A DNA stretch of 64,000 nucleotides from Sporothrix humicola (GCA_021396245.1 WNYE01000087.1:116437-180436), one strand, 5' to 3'; positions 10,337-22,704 are shown, counted from the stretch's first letter. The notes: generated from the letters alone by a model not told the origin. Program-made: numbers and translations.

Positions 10337-11868
10337 ATGAGTAAGTCATTGTCGGCCCCGGATCGGCTCCGGCGCAACCACCGCCACGGCGCGCTGCTGA
10401 CACCGCCACTGCTGCCGCCCGTCTCGCTCCTCGATTGTGTCGTCTTCTGCATCTTCCTTGCTCCACAGCTCCTCATACAGGCTGGACCCTACGCGACAAT
10501 TGTCTCTGTTCTCCAGGCCCTGCCGTTCCTCATTTTCCAGATGCCGGTCGACGTCGCACAACGGCAATGGGCCGGCTGGCGACTCGCCAAGACGGTGCGG
10601 CCCTCTCTCTTTGAAGACGTTGTCCTCTGCTGCGTGCGATGGGCCTTCATTCACATGGATACACGCGTTGGCCGCGTCTTCTTCTCGCAGCCAGTGGCAT
10701 TGCCCTTCTTCAAGTTCAGACAGCTACAGGCGGTGGGCATAAGCCGACTTCTCCGGGCAGCTGTCGCCCATGCGTCATCCACTACGGCATTTCTCTTGCC
10801 CCCTTTTGCGTCTTCTTACCTGAAAAGTCCTACAACGAAAGCCGTGTCCTCATTGCAATGGGAAGAATATCATGAGGTATGCCTTTCGTTTACAGGTCTA
10901 GCTTCTTGTCATTTTATCTACTGACGTTATATACAGGAAAAGTTTAAGGGCATGTGGATTAGGTATGACATGAGCCGCCCGCCAGACGTTGTCGTCTTTT
11001 TTGTACATGGTAAGTACTCACACTATTTATACGAAAGTCTACTCAGATATACTAATACACCACAGGAGGAGGATTCGCTCTTGGGTCATCGCACTTTTAC
11101 CTCGAGTTTCTCACGACATGGGCTTTTCTTCTGATGGAAGGAGGTTCCGGGGACGAAAAGAGCGCTTGCTTCAGTAACCCGGCCATCTTTAGCCTCGACT
11201 ACACACTGGCACCTGGTGCCGTCTTCCCAGCCCAGGTCGACGAAGCTGCTCATGCATATGCCCATATCCTCTCGACCGCGGCATATGGCGACCCGGCGCG
11301 CATTGTCGTGGCAGGCGACTCGGCCGGCGGCACTATCATACTGAGCCTCTTGCTTCGGTTGTCACAAACGCCCCCCTCTTTACCCACACCCATGCCCTTG
11401 CCCGGCATGGCTGTTCTCATCTCGCCCTGGATCTCTCTATGGTCGCACCGATACCGCCTTTCTGCCAATGACTACATTGATGCCGAATCGCTCGTCAACT
11501 ATGCGGCGCTTTATGCAGGCAAGGCAGCAAGCCAACCAGGGACGTTGCCCACCAAGTCGAGGACCGATTCTGGCGTGGACCCCCTCCTATCGCCAGGCCA
11601 CTGCCACGAGGCAGAGTGGTGGCGTCGGGCATGCCCGTCGGAGGGTATGTTCGTCACGTATGGCGAGGAGGAGGTGTTTGCGCCCGAGATCCGCGCATGG
11701 GCCGAGCGTCTGCAGGCAGACGGCGTGGACGTGCAGACAAGTGTCGACGGTGGCGGTCTTGGCGTGCACGCATGGCCTGTGGCTTCGCTGTTCCTCGCGC
11801 GGTCGAATGCGCGGCGTTTCGAGGGTCTTGGCCACATAATCGGGGAAGTAAAACGGAGGATGGCATAG
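10337..11868 (+). CDS. Alpha/beta hydrolase fold-3 esterase, membrane-anchored type
   Basis: Three exons: 10337-10876, 10937-11009 and 11066-11868 (471 aa). The second intron splits the oxyanion-hole motif, which splicing restores as VHGGGFALGSS (H204-G207). The nucleophile is Ser290 in GDSAGG; His439 in GVHAWP and an acid in the TYGEEEVF segment complete a plausible triad. This matches the hormone-sensitive-lipase-like family that includes steryl acetyl hydrolases and other fungal esterases. Residues about 24-75 contain two hydrophobic stretches (LLDCVVFCIFLAPQLLI; VSVLQALPFLIFQM), suggesting an N-terminal membrane anchor, possibly at the ER. The substrate is unknown. Caution on the start: a GTAAGT string overlaps the chosen ATG region (10340), so an upstream first exon is conceivable. 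Confidence 0.8.
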
Positions 11869-14132
11869 TCTAAGAGTTAGAAGAATACAAGAAAGCTCGA
11901 GAACACTCGATTTAAAACACAATGCCCTCGCCCACAACCTGATCGCCGCTCAGATTAGATCAAGTAAAAAACCATCACGGGCGAGCCGCGCAAACATCAG
12001 AACCATAGCCCGTGGACGAGCTCGGCTTCGACCGTTCAATGCGCGTGTCTTGCTCTCCTCTGGTGCTCGTTTTTCATCACCGCGGCGATCGTGAGGTTGG
12101 TTGTGTCGAGGCTTTTGCCATGTCAGCTGCAGGACCGTCACCGCTGCTTCAAAGCACTTGCTGACCGGCCGTCTAGTCGGTGATGGAAGCACAATGGCGA
12201 AAGAAGACGCGTGGACCGGCCACTCGGATTGGGCCCCCGTGCATTCTTGTACCCGTCGTGCCTTTGTGCCACAAATACAACGCGCATCACGCGCGGGCGG
12301 CGTTATTTGTCGTTGCATGTTGCAGACCGTTGTGTTGCTTTGTTGCAGAACGTTCAACTCGAACGGCTGCTCGCCACTGCCTTTGCCAACCCTGTTCGTC
12401 CGCTGTGTTACACACGATCTGCGGCCCAGCCGTTGTCGCTGAGGATCTCTGTGTGTCGTTGAGAGTGCCATGGTGTTTGCCCATGGGAAAATGGATCGCG
12501 AGTTTCTGTTGTATGTCGTATTCCCTGAGCTACTTCTGGTCTGCGTTCTGCGCGTATCTGATGCGGCATCTTAATAGCATGTTCCCCGCCGTTTTCCTCT
12601 CGACCCCTGGCGATCATGGATTGGGGAAGAGCATAGCCACCCTCGCACGGAAACTGGAGCCAGAAATAAAAACGCGTTCCAGAGGAACAATGGAGCAATG
12701 TCACTCGTATATTTGTCCGGTGGATCCGTCGAAAGGTCCTATCTGTTTGTCGCGAGTACTGTGTAGTTGACAGGCAGAACGTTCGTGTCGTCAACTTTTC
12801 TGTGTTTGCAATATGCGATGCGCCATTGTGTGAGCACAAAGGAGGGGGTCAATCTTTCTTTGTGTAGATTTGTGTGTTGTGGCGAGGAAATGAAGAAAGT
12901 CAAGACGCACCAGACCACAGTGTTGGACAAGCCTGATTCAGGGAAGCTTGGGCGTGTTGGTGGGGGGGGGGAAGGAGCAAGAGGCTCGGGTAGGTCTACC
13001 GCCTCTTTGTGGGCCAATCAGCGACGCACATTCCACACCCCTCTGCCCCGCTCCTTGTTTGGAAGTCGCGCCTGGCGCCGCGTCGCGCATATAAACGACC
13101 GCAATGTCCCACGAAAAAATCCGCTGGCCTGAGGGGGGTGAAAGCGGAAGGCCGAGAAAAAAAAAGAAGCAAGCGACAACCACGACCGAGTTCGACTCGC
13201 CCCTTCCACTCTCCACAGCACCGCACCTTCCTGGCCCCCAAGGCTGTCGCCCCTCCCAAGACACGCCAATCGCAGCGCTTCTTTCGTGAACCTGCCCTAT
13301 CACATTTTATATCTTCAAGCCTTCCCTTCCTTCCCATTTGAGACGATATCACACGTTTTCTCGGCGCGTCTTGCCTCGATTAGTCGACGGATATTTTCGA
13401 CGTGTACTCATGCCTATTTTCTAGCGAACACGCACGATTAGGCAATAGCTCTTTTGGCTTTTAGAGCTCAGAGTCCTAGGACTGTTCAATACCATCTTCA
13501 AGGTAAATATGCACAGTCCCCTGCGCGATACCACTACACTTTGTCATTTCGGGACCTGTTGGCACCAGTTGTGTTATTGGTCACCGGCCACGACCAGCCT
13601 TCAGGATTTTGGCCTGACATCTGAGCACCATTGTTCTGGCTTAATTCCATTTTTATCACCTTTGGATATGCCTTCGGGCTGTTCTCGCCCTTTTAACGGA
13701 GTACTTTGAATGAGGATTTATTCCTGTCAGAGTCCCCACTTCTCTTTATCCCTCCTTCCTAGCGACTCTATTAACACACAGTGCTAGCATTTTACTGAGG
13801 AAAGAGCTCTCTTTTGCAAGGGAGAGCCATCGAGACAGGTGTAAGTTGTGCACTTTCTTGTCTTGACAATTGACGACCAACCTGCATTGTGGGCCGCACC
13901 TGCCGCCGAAAGCAGCAAAGTCGCTTCTATTGTTGTCTCGTCAAATTAAAAGTCGAACTCGGGGAATTTCTCAATTTCGCGCAAAGAGACCCAAACTCCC
14001 TAAACTCCCCAAACGGGTCAAGCAAGCTTCCAAACGACCCGAATACCCACCAGCCACTCTAAAAAAAATCGACAATTGCATAACGGCGCGCCCTTGTCTT
14101 TTTGACCGATATAATACTGAGCACCAGTAGCC
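11869..14132. other. 2.26-kb intergenic region with promoter and long leader of the NC2-alpha gene
   Basis: No protein family was recognised in the open frames here. A CCAAT box followed by TATAAA (13014-13095) marks a probable promoter about 1 kb upstream of the NC2-alpha ATG. Downstream of it lies CT-rich, leader-like DNA. AAG/GTAAAT at about 13500 and a branch-like ATACTGA followed by CAG close to the ATG could bound a 5' UTR intron; this is inference. A run of ten G's near 12963-12972 is a slippage-prone tract. Confidence 0.45.
13014..13095 (+). promoter_or_regulatory. CCAAT box plus TATA box
   Basis: CCAAT (13014-13018, in GGCCAATCAG) is followed 72 bp later by TATAAA (13090-13095), a canonical fungal core-promoter arrangement on the plus strand. 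The only downstream plus-strand gene is NC2-alpha at 14133, so a leader of about 1 kb (perhaps with an intron) is implied. Confidence 0.45.
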
Positions 14133-15323
14133 ATGTCGGGCGACGGGGGCTACGCACCAAAGTCTCCGGACCTTTCTTCCTTTTTCTCGGATCCGGCACC
14201 GCCAACTCAACAGCAACAAATTCCCGCGTACCACCAGCAACAGCAGTACGCACAGCAGCCTTCTTACCCGCCTCAGCAGCACCTTCAGCCTCCCAGTCAG
14301 CAGGGCTACTACCAACCCCCACCACAGCATTACTCCACCACACAGCAGCAGCAGCAGCAGCAAACGCCCCACAACCTGGGTCAACTGTCATCGTTTCTGC
14401 AGTCACCGCCACAGCAGCACCAGCAGACCCCGACATCACCGCATTCGGGGCAGCAGCAGCACTCACAGTCATTTTACGTTCCTCCAGGACCTTCTGCCGG
14501 CGGACAGGTGCAGCAGCCGCCGTACTACCAGGGCGGCTACTCTGTGCCTCCATACCAACAACAACAACAGCCTGGGCAGCAGCAGTACGGCCAGCCACAG
14601 TATCAACCACAGCAGGCTAATCTTTTTGCGACGACCGACTCGTTCTCGAACGATCCGTTTTCGCAGCTGCAGCAACAACATCAACCGCCGTACAACCCTC
14701 AACAGCAGCAAAATTACGGGCAACCCGGACCGCCTCTCCCCAAATCAGAATCTTCATCAACTGGTGCCATGCCGCCACGGAGGTCAGCTGCGGCGGCGGC
14801 GGCAGCAGCGGCAGCGGCAGCAGGAGGACCGGGAGCGGCAGACCCGGGAGCAGCAGTGCCTCCTGTGGCTGCTCCTCCCGCCTCTCACGTTATTTTGACT
14901 TCGCCCGTCCGCACCAAGTTCCCGACCGCTCGCATCAAGCGCATAATGCAGGCGGATGAAGAGGTCGGCAAGGTCTCTCAGCAGACACCCATCGCGGTAG
15001 GCAAGGCCCTCGAGATGTTCATGGTCAATCTCGTGTCTAAGAGCGCCGATGTGGCACGGACCAAGAACTCTAAGCGCGTCACGGCTCAGATGCTCAAGCA
15101 GGTCGTCGAGTCGGACGACCAGTGGGATTTCCTGCGCGATATTGTCAAGAAGGTCGACCCGGAGGAGAAGCACGGCCGCGGTCCGCGTAACAGCACAGGC
15201 GCGGCGGCGGCCGGTGGAGGCGATGCTGGACCGGCGAGCGGCACGAAGCTCAAGTTTGAGAGTGATAGCGGCGACGACCAACCCAAGAAGCGTGGACGGC
15301 CTGCTCGGAAGAAGAAGGTATAG
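14133..15323 (+). CDS. BUR6: NC2-alpha / Bur6 (DRAP1) histone-fold transcription regulator
   Basis: Single exon, 396 aa. Residues about 258-345 form an H2A-like histone fold of the CBF/NC2 type, beginning KFPTARIKRIMQADEEVGKV and continuing with TPIAVGKALEMFM, ARTKNSKRVTAQMLKQ and QWDFLRDIVKKV. This is the signature of NC2-alpha, which pairs with NC2-beta (Ydr1) and binds TBP on DNA to block or redistribute preinitiation complexes. Residues 1 to about 215 are almost wholly Gln/Pro/Tyr/Ser, followed by a poly-Ala run of 12 or more at about 217-230. The C-terminus has an AT-hook-like KKRGRPARKKK. Yeast Bur6 is about 140 aa, so the N-terminal arm is a large addition. NF-YC is the main alternative, but the QQFDFL-like C-terminal helix favours NC2-alpha. 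Confidence 0.87.
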   Translation: MSGDGGYAPKSPDLSSFFSDPAPPTQQQQIPAYHQQQQYAQQPSYPPQQHLQPPSQQGYYQPPPQHYSTTQQQQQQQTPHNLGQLSSFLQSPPQQHQQTPTSPHSGQQQHSQSFYVPPGPSAGGQVQQPPYYQGGYSVPPYQQQQQPGQQQYGQPQYQPQQANLFATTDSFSNDPFSQLQQQHQPPYNPQQQQNYGQPGPPLPKSESSSTGAMPPRRSAAAAAAAAAAAAGGPGAADPGAAVPPVAAPPASHVILTSPVRTKFPTARIKRIMQADEEVGKVSQQTPIAVGKALEMFMVNLVSKSADVARTKNSKRVTAQMLKQVVESDDQWDFLRDIVKKVDPEEKHGRGPRNSTGAAAAGGGDAGPASGTKLKFESDSGDDQPKKRGRPARKKKV

Positions 15324-17308
15324 GAGCTGATACACGGATTGGGGGGATGTGGCGTTATTTGGGGGCGTATTCTCATTATGGCATTGCGTTTTTGATGGAG
15401 AGTGACGGTCATCTCACTTTCCTTTCACTTTGTTCTTTTTTTGTTCATTATTTATCTGGAAGCATTGGTTTTGGCCAGGTCAACCTCAATACAGACCACA
15501 ATATGACATACGCCTTCTGGCTCTTTGACCTAGTTCTCTCTTCTATTAACATTTTAGCCCACTGGGTCTTATTTACGATATTTTACGTTACCATGGGTCA
15601 GATAGAATATGCCGCGAGCTTGGAAGAGTCTCTTTAATGAAATATTACATCGACACTATGCTTCTATATGTAACTGTTTTTTCTTCTCTTTTTCTTCTCC
15701 TTTTTCTTTTTTTCTTTCTCTCACTCTCTTTTTCGTGACTTTGTTTTCTGTACTCCGTACTGCATATATTGATATATATTTGCGCTCGTCGACCCATTTA
15801 GCCTTGCATGGTTTGAACATGGACCATAAATTACGTTTCTCGTGACGGAGGGTAGAAATCACAGGCAAAATCGCAACACAAAACTGTGAAGTGTCCTCGT
15901 ATCACAGAGCTTTAAAAAGCTCTCTGACCGTAGAACGCACTAGTCCTAGTTGGGTATAGCTGGTACTTCAGGGCTGTCAATGTTGCTGGCTTTTACACCG
16001 TGGCCACTGTATCTCAGTGGCTTTTTGCACCCTATTTGCCCCTAACACCAAGCTGTTGAAGCAACTGCTATTGCTGTCCACCCGCTGCAAGTCATTCCTA
16101 CTGTAGGCGCAAGGCCCCACCAACCAAAATTAAGTATTGGAACCACTGGCATTTGGCATCTGTGTATTCCGTATGGGACCCCTAATACAGAACACTTGTA
16201 ATAATATGTAGCTACTTTGCGTGGGTCTCGTACCCATGGGTCGCGGCTGCCTCTTTCTATCGAGCCATCCCAAGTCGATGGCAAAACGAACGGAAAGAAC
16301 CACCTGTTCGAAACGGCTTCGGCATCTTCTTTCCTTTTGGTTGTAGCTCTCCAGGGTGTGCTTGGTCGTCGTTGCCCAAACCAGTTCCTGCCGTCGACCT
16401 TTGTCTCACACGCAACGGTGGTACCTCCCTAAACCCACCGCCAAATGCCCTTAGCTCCTTCTTCCTATTGTTTGTCTGTAGTTTCTCATTTGTCAAGTTG
16501 GTATTTCTTAATATTTCTGCTCGGATATTTCCTTCTAATTATTTTATCCTTGTTTTCTTTTCATCTCAAACCACATAATCCGTTCGACCCCAACACCGTC
16601 TCCCTTTTTTTATTCGTGGCAGCTCCGTGCATTGGTCGGCCGTGATCCACAGTTCCCGCTACTTCCGTGTCCGCGATCTCATAAGCTGTCCATTTCTGTA
16701 CATTCCACCGCCCGCAGTATTACTTTCCCCCCTTTTCCCTCAACTTCAACCACCAACGCGTATCACGCCCTTTGCCAACAACCCCGACCCCCAACGCAGC
16801 CTTGCCGCACTGCTCGCCGGCCGGCACGTTTTGTTTCCTGCTGGACCTATAGTCGCTCCTTTTCGCTTCCTGTGCTTCTGCTCCCGGCTTAAGCACCACC
16901 TAGATGCCGATCTGCCGCGACCGAGAGCTTCTCCTTCCACCCCTCGAATCGTTTGGATCGCCTCGAATCACCTCCCTGTTCTCGCATACCTTTTCGGGAC
17001 TCGCCTTCGATATCTTGCCGTCTTCTCGGCTCTTTCTTCGCCCGCTTTCCTAGTTGAATCAATTTCACTCGCGCGTGGCAGCCTTCAGATGTCTTCTTTC
17101 TCCCGGTTTTCTTCCTCCTGTTCCTCGAATTCCCCGGCGCTCCAGCAGTAGACACATCCTTCTTCAACGACAACACCCTCGACGCAGCGGCACATCTAGT
17201 CGCTCACCAGCTCGTCTTGTGTTTGTCTGCTGCCCGCCTTCGCCCCTCGACCCCGACCGCCGTTTGAATCATTATCTATAGCCGACAACCCCGACCCCAC
17301 TCCGTCCA
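15324..17308. other. 2-kb intergenic region with hairpins and the PIK1 leader
   Basis: The left part is the NC2-alpha 3' flank. It contains a perfect palindrome AGAGCTTT-AA-AAAGCTCT at 15906-15923 and a second stem CCACTG/CAGTGG at 16004-16020. From about 16,440 to 17,308 the plus strand is strongly pyrimidine-rich and is probably the promoter and leader of PIK1. Open frames in it are low-complexity Ser/Pro/Leu products without family features. Confidence 0.45.
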
Positions 17309-20300
17309 ATGTCGTGGCATCTGCTCAAGCGGTTCCTCGACAGCGACGTCTTCAACTCCGATCCGTTCCTTTCTGTGTCCTACCTCTCGTGAGTCGTGGC
17401 TTCCCTGGATTTTCCGTGGATTGTTTGTGCAGCTTCTGACCGCGTTTTCTAGCCGCTATGCCGACCACATTGGCATCCACCATGTGCTTTGCAACAAGTT
17501 GCGCCAGTTTCCCTATGAGGACATTGAGTTCTTCCTCCCGCAGCTATGCCACCTTATAATCAGCGTCAACAATGAGTCCATGGCTCTAGAGGAGTTCCTC
17601 CTAGACCTCTGCGAAGAATCTGTGACGGCTGCATTGCTTGTTCGTGTCCACTTGTAAATCCATTTCTTTTATACGAGTCCTCCTAACCGGCTAGACTTTT
17701 TGGCTTTTCCAAACCTACCTCCACGACCTCTCCTCGAACCCACAGACGGACGCCTTCCAGACCTGTCGACGCGTGTACAATAAGGTCCAGCATATCGTCT
17801 TCGGCCTGCCAGACACCTCCCGCCAAGAAAAGATTACCGAAAATGTCCTGCCTGTCACCGTCCTCGCCAGCTTCGTCCTGGCCAGTATTGGTATGCCCAT
17901 GCTGCCACAGTGGGCAGGGCCCATGGCGATTGCTCAGGCACGAAAGCCTGCCCCGCCAGGGGAATCGACCGCAGCAGGTGGACTGTCCGACACGGAGCAA
18001 AACGACCCGCCTAAGAAGCCGACCCGGTCGCAAACCGTTACACCGACATCTACCAAGTCTCGGAGAACAAAGGACGTGACGAGGGCCTCGAGCGGAACGG
18101 CTATTGCCTCCGCTACCAGGGCATTGGAGACGGTTACGAATCAGGACTTGACCAAAATGCCCGAGATAATACGCTCGCCACCCATGGAGCAGTCGATTCG
18201 GTCACCGAAACAGCGCCAGAGGCAGACATCAGGCTCGTCACGGCCTGGGTCTTCCTCGAGTCTTAATGCGCCTCCTGCCAAGTCTTCAGAAACCAACCGC
18301 CGGTCGCTGCCACCAAGCGCACAGCACCACCACCTCGAATCGATCTCGCTCGAAGCAAGGCTGAGCTCGTCCTCTTTGCCCTTGCCCGATATGCGGTCGC
18401 CGCGCATGGTTACCCGCCCCCCGACACCAGTTTCGGCAGGCCTTAACTCGTCAGATGGGATCTCGGCGCTCTCCCGGCGGCATTCGCACCACCACGCCAA
18501 GCCACGAATTGTCAGCGTAGGCGACATGACGTCTGAGCAAAAGGTCCGGCTGTTACGGCAGAACTACTTCCGGTGCGAGACGCAGTTCTTGCGGGCTCTC
18601 GAGGATATTTCAAATCGGCTTGTCAGCGTCCCCAAGGCCGCCCGGCTGAGCGCGTTGCGTGCCGAGCTGGCCCTCATTGGGCAGGATCTGCCGGCAGAGG
18701 TCGACATCCCCGTGATCTGTCCGCCGTCGCTGGTGAATGGAATCCCGAGCCGCAGCCGACACCACCGGATTGTTCGGCTCAACCCGGCCGAAGCGACTGT
18801 CCTTAACAGTGCAGAAAAAGTGCCGTATTTGCTTATGGTGGAAATCCTGCGCGAGGACTTTACGTTTGACCCCGACTCGACGGAGAACCAGAAGCTGCTG
18901 CTCAACTTGTTGGCAGAGCAGGGGTCTCGCAAACGGATATTCGACCTGTCGGATTCGGTTCGCAATCCGAGCACACGGGCAGCAGACGCGGCTGCAGCAG
19001 CCGCTTCAGCTGCGGCCGCTGCGGCATTATTGGAGCCACCAATTGACAGCGTATTCGAGCCGACTTCTGGCGACCTCGGAAACTCGCCCTTGCTCAAGCC
19101 ATTCGAAGACGACGATGACGGTGCGTTTCCCTCGACAAAACGGACGTCCTCGTCTGGCGCCATGACGTCTCCAGCAATCGCCGGCAGCGGCTCGCAGCGC
19201 AATCACCCCTTGCAAAAACACGCCTCTTCGTCGTCCCTTACGAACCGCCACGCCAGCGGAGGTACTGGCTCGATCTCATCCCTGGGTGGAGCACCAACCT
19301 CGTCCAACACCACAGCAGCGACCGCCTTGTCCGATGGAACGCCTCGTAGCTCGGCAGCCTCCACATCGCGGTCTAGCAGCCCCGGCCCTCTCCTGCGCAA
19401 GATGACAATCCCGATCATTCGGAACCAGCACAATGCCGACCAGCCCGACTTCTCGGCCCTCGCGACTCACATGCGGACAGCCTCGCAGATGTTGGCGCAG
19501 CTCGACCAGACCAGCGGCAAGCGACCCCGGCAGGAAGTGGCAGCCATCCGCGCCAAGATTATTGCGAGCATGCAGAGTCTCGAGGAACAGAGTTTCGATC
19601 TTGACGAAAGCCACGGCCCGACGTTTGACACGATCATTGCCAAGACGGGTGTTAGCAGCAACTCTGTGACACCTGCACCAGCAAACGCTCTCGGCCTGAC
19701 AGGTGCAGACGGGTCGCGCGCCAACGTCTCGGATCCCGCCCTTGTCCGCAGTAGCGAAGAGAACGAGGATGCGGCTGCGTCCGCTGGTGCCGATGCTGCT
19801 GCGGCAGCTGCCACGTCGGTGAACCCCAATGCGGGCATTGCGCGCATGGAGAACGATTTCAAGACAGGCGGTCTGCAGCGCAAGGGCGACCGCGACGATC
19901 CTAGTGCTGCCGTGTTTGGCGAGGCGTGGGACATCAAGCGTGAGCGTATTCGGCGGTCGTCTCCGTACGGCTGGATGAAGAACTGGGACCTGGTCAGCGT
20001 GATTGTCAAGACGGGTGCCGATCTGCGGCAGGAGGCGTTTGCTTGCCAGCTGATTGCCGTGTGCGACAAGATCTGGGAGGATGCGGGTGTGTCTGTGTGG
20101 GTGAAGCAGATGCGCATCCTGGTGACGGGCGAGTCGTCGGGCCTTATCGAGACGATCACCAACGGCGTGTCGCTGCACTCGATCAAGCGCAGTCTGACGC
20201 TGGCGACAATCGAGTCCGGCCAGAACCCGCGGCGGCGCATCGCGACGCTCAAAGACTACTTTGTCAAGGCGTTTGGCGCGCCCGAGAGCGAGGCGCACCG

Positions 20301-20945
20301 GGCGGGCGTGGACGCCTTTAAGCGGTCGTTGGCGGCGTACAGTATGATCTCGTACGTGCTGCAGCTCAAGGACCGGCACAATGGCAACGTGCTCGTGGAC
20401 AACGAGGGCCACATTGTGCACATTGACTTTGGCTTTATGCTGTCCAACTCGCCCGGCTCGGTAGCATTTGAGGCGGCGCCGTTCAAGCTGACGCACGAGT
20501 ATGTGGAGGTGCTGGGCGGTATTGGGTCGCCTGATTTTGACGACTACAAGCGTCTGTGCAAGCAGGCCTTCCAAGGTGAGTGCTTCAGTCTGTGTGTGTG
20601 TATATGATAAAGTTGACATCAGCTAACTCCTTCTCTAGCTCTCCGCAAATCTGCCGACAATGTTATCGACTTGGTCAGCATGATGGGCCGCGACTCCAAG
20701 ATGCCATGCTTTGTGGCCGGCGTGACCCAGGCGACGGCCAACCTGCGGCAACGCTTCCAGCTGCATCTGAGTGCAGAAGATGCCGAGCAGTTTGTCGAGA
20801 CGGAGCTCATTGGCAAATCGCTCGGCAGCTACTACACGCGCCTGTAAGTTTGATTTCATACTTTTGGCGACGCTCTTCAAGAACAACTTGACTAACATTT
20901 AATAGCTACGATACGTTCCAGTACAGGACCCAGGGTATCTACTAA
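17309..20945 (+). CDS. PIK1: Phosphatidylinositol 4-kinase Pik1
   Basis: Five exons: 17309-17388, 17453-17639, 17695-20575, 20639-20843 and 20906-20945 (1130 aa). All junctions are in phase and rebuild conserved stretches (YLSRYADHIG; AALLTFWLFQTYLHD; KQAFQALRKSAD). The N-terminal helical PIK region (about 1-150) precedes a long Ser/Pro-rich linker with poly-Ala. The segment after PLLRKMTIPIIRNQ leads to the kinase: EAWDIKRERIRRSSPYG, catalytic loop DRHNGN at about residue 982, and the metal-binding DFG in HIDFGFMLS at about 1000. The C-terminus YDTFQYRTQGIY is the usual type-III PI4K end. Pik1 makes PI4P at the Golgi and nucleus and acts with frequenin and 14-3-3 partners. The last exon encodes only 12 complete residues plus the end of a split codon. 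Confidence 0.96.
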
Positions 20946-21559
20946 ACGAGACGTTGAGACGCATGCAAATAGACGGGGATGGGTAAAAAAGGGGAGTCAC
21001 GTATCATGTCGGAGAGGCATTGGCATGGCGTTTTTACGATTTTGATTTTTGTTGTTCCTTTGGCTTAATTGCTTCTTTCACTGCTGTTTTTTATTCTTTT
21101 TTTATGTTATACTCGGCTTGACATTCTCCTGCAGGCACCGCAGAGAAGAAAATAAATTAGCTAGCACATGGCGCGCTTTTATACTTGTCATTTTGGAAAA
21201 GAAAAAGGGACAAATCCACATACAAACAAATAAACTAGGCAGAAATGGAAAACTACCAGAAGAACTGCAGATGATAGGTTACATCAGTGAATACTTTGAT
21301 CGTTGGACGGATGGCATTTTACAACGGACATGACAGCGCTTGGTTACTCATATGACAAATTAAAGAGATGCATCTAGTTTATTGAGAGAGAACAAAATCG
21401 ATGCCAAACCTCTCGGTTAGGACCTGTCCCCCAGCCGAGCATTTCTCTTATTCGAGGCACATTTTTGCCTCAAAGCCATTTACTTGCCGTGTCCCCATAT
21501 CCCCATATTCCACGATAGAGGCTAGCTACACGTTTTCTGGCAATTCCCATAGATCGTCC
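20946..21559. other. Intergenic region, PIK1 / tandem paralogue A
   Basis: Convergent 3' flanks. The string at about 21226-21249 (AAACAAATAAACTAGGCAGA) recurs nearly unchanged at 22329, just upstream of paralogue A, and appears to mark one edge of the local tandem duplication. No gene was seen. Confidence 0.45.
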
Positions 21560-22012
21560 TCATGAAGAACACTCCTTCTCGTAGTATGCATCGCAGAACG
21601 AGCAATGGCAGTTATTATAATCAAGGTCCCTGTCGCGTGCCAAATGAGTTTCCAACTCCTCGCTGACACACCGAAGCATCTTGGGAAACACTTCGGGCAG
21701 CGTCTTTGCTTCTTTAGAGACTATATGATACCCGTCCTTTCCGGCTTCAGCGTAGAGGAGGGAATATTTGTATTGGCTGTTAAGGCCCGACGTCATGGTG
21801 ATGCGAGAGTAGATGGTGATGTGAGAAGAGATGCCGGAACAATAGGCCACCTCGCCAAAGTCGATCTCATTAATGACTCCTATAGAAGTGATAATTGGAG
21901 TGTGGATTAACACAAGTTCAACCAAAGATATTCAAATGAGAGGTGGCGTACTAATGATCAGGTCCTCGTAATATTTGGGACCGAAGGTGTGGACACTGGC
22001 AATGTCGTCCAT
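21560..22012 (-). CDS. Small tandem paralogue A, unknown family
   Basis: Two exons on the minus strand, 22012-21952 and 21879-21560 (126 aa), with a 72-nt GT-AG intron. I do not recognise the family. The first exon encodes MDDIASVHTFGPKYYEDLII, almost identical to the first exon of the gene at 22705-23086. The second exon shares K(Y/F)xxxx, K-x-x-KT(L/I)PEV-x-x-KML-x-x-VS and a C-terminal C-x-C-x-FC (CHCSFC). There is no signal peptide or membrane span. The three closely spaced cysteines suggest a metal or disulfide site, but this is speculation. Exon phase and motif order are the same in both copies, which makes the gene model much firmer than either open frame alone. Divergence in the middle (about residues 22-55) is high. 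Confidence 0.7.
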
Positions 22013-22704
22013 TGTGCTGGTCAAATCGGCTGAAAAGGAGGGCAGTAAGAGGGTTTAGAAGCTGAATTTGTTGGATTTAACGTCAATGAAGAGAGACAGA
22101 GAGAGTGTGAGAGGTGAGGAGAAGAGAAGAGAAGATAAAGAGGTGGAGAATATTTGATAGATATATATAACCTTTGACTATGACGTAAATGAGGCCTTTT
22201 TAAAAGACAGCTGTGAACATTAATGTGAGCCTTGAAGCTGAACGTACCGTGAAGACCTCGTAAATCGTGAAAATCACGGATGCGTGGATGTAAACCGAAA
22301 TCACGATAATGGCACACATCTGATTATACAAACAGATAAACTAAGTAGAAATAAAAGGCTATAACGAGAATGGAAAAGGGCACGATTTGAATCTGCCGGT
22401 TTATAACCTTTTGTCGTTGGCGAAAGCCATGGTGACATGGCCACCACAATTTGACGTCTACATGTTTACTCGGGAGAAATGTTGGAATCGAGAGAGACTA
22501 GTTTTTTTTATTTTATTTGAGTAAGATAATATTCAACGACAATCCTTTGACGGCCTCCTTCTCACAACCTACTCTCACGACCTATTCTTCGTATCTCCAT
22601 TTCCGTTGTCTCGTGGGACACACGCTTTGTCCCATCTGGAGAGCCCCGTCCTTTCCTTGCCAAACAAATGCCCGCCATATCTCTGAGGATATCTATTAAG
22701 AATA
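22013..22704. other. Spacer between tandem paralogues A and B
   Basis: Promoter of copy A (minus) plus 3' flank of copy B. GA-rich on the plus strand (22090-22150), hence a CT-rich leader for A, with a TATATATA-like run near 22163. GGCACACATCTGATTAT at 22309 recurs as GGCACACATTTGATTAT near 23503 upstream of copy B, so the promoter region was duplicated along with the gene. Confidence 0.5.

Noticed and set aside
12101..12770. Open frames of 113-196 codons in the intergenic region before NC2-alpha
   Set aside because: Cys-rich, low-quality translations with no motif or start context, and no compatible exons.
19276..20619. 447-codon minus-strand open frame
   Set aside because: Antisense to the PIK1 kinase domain; composition follows from the GC-rich codon use of PIK1.
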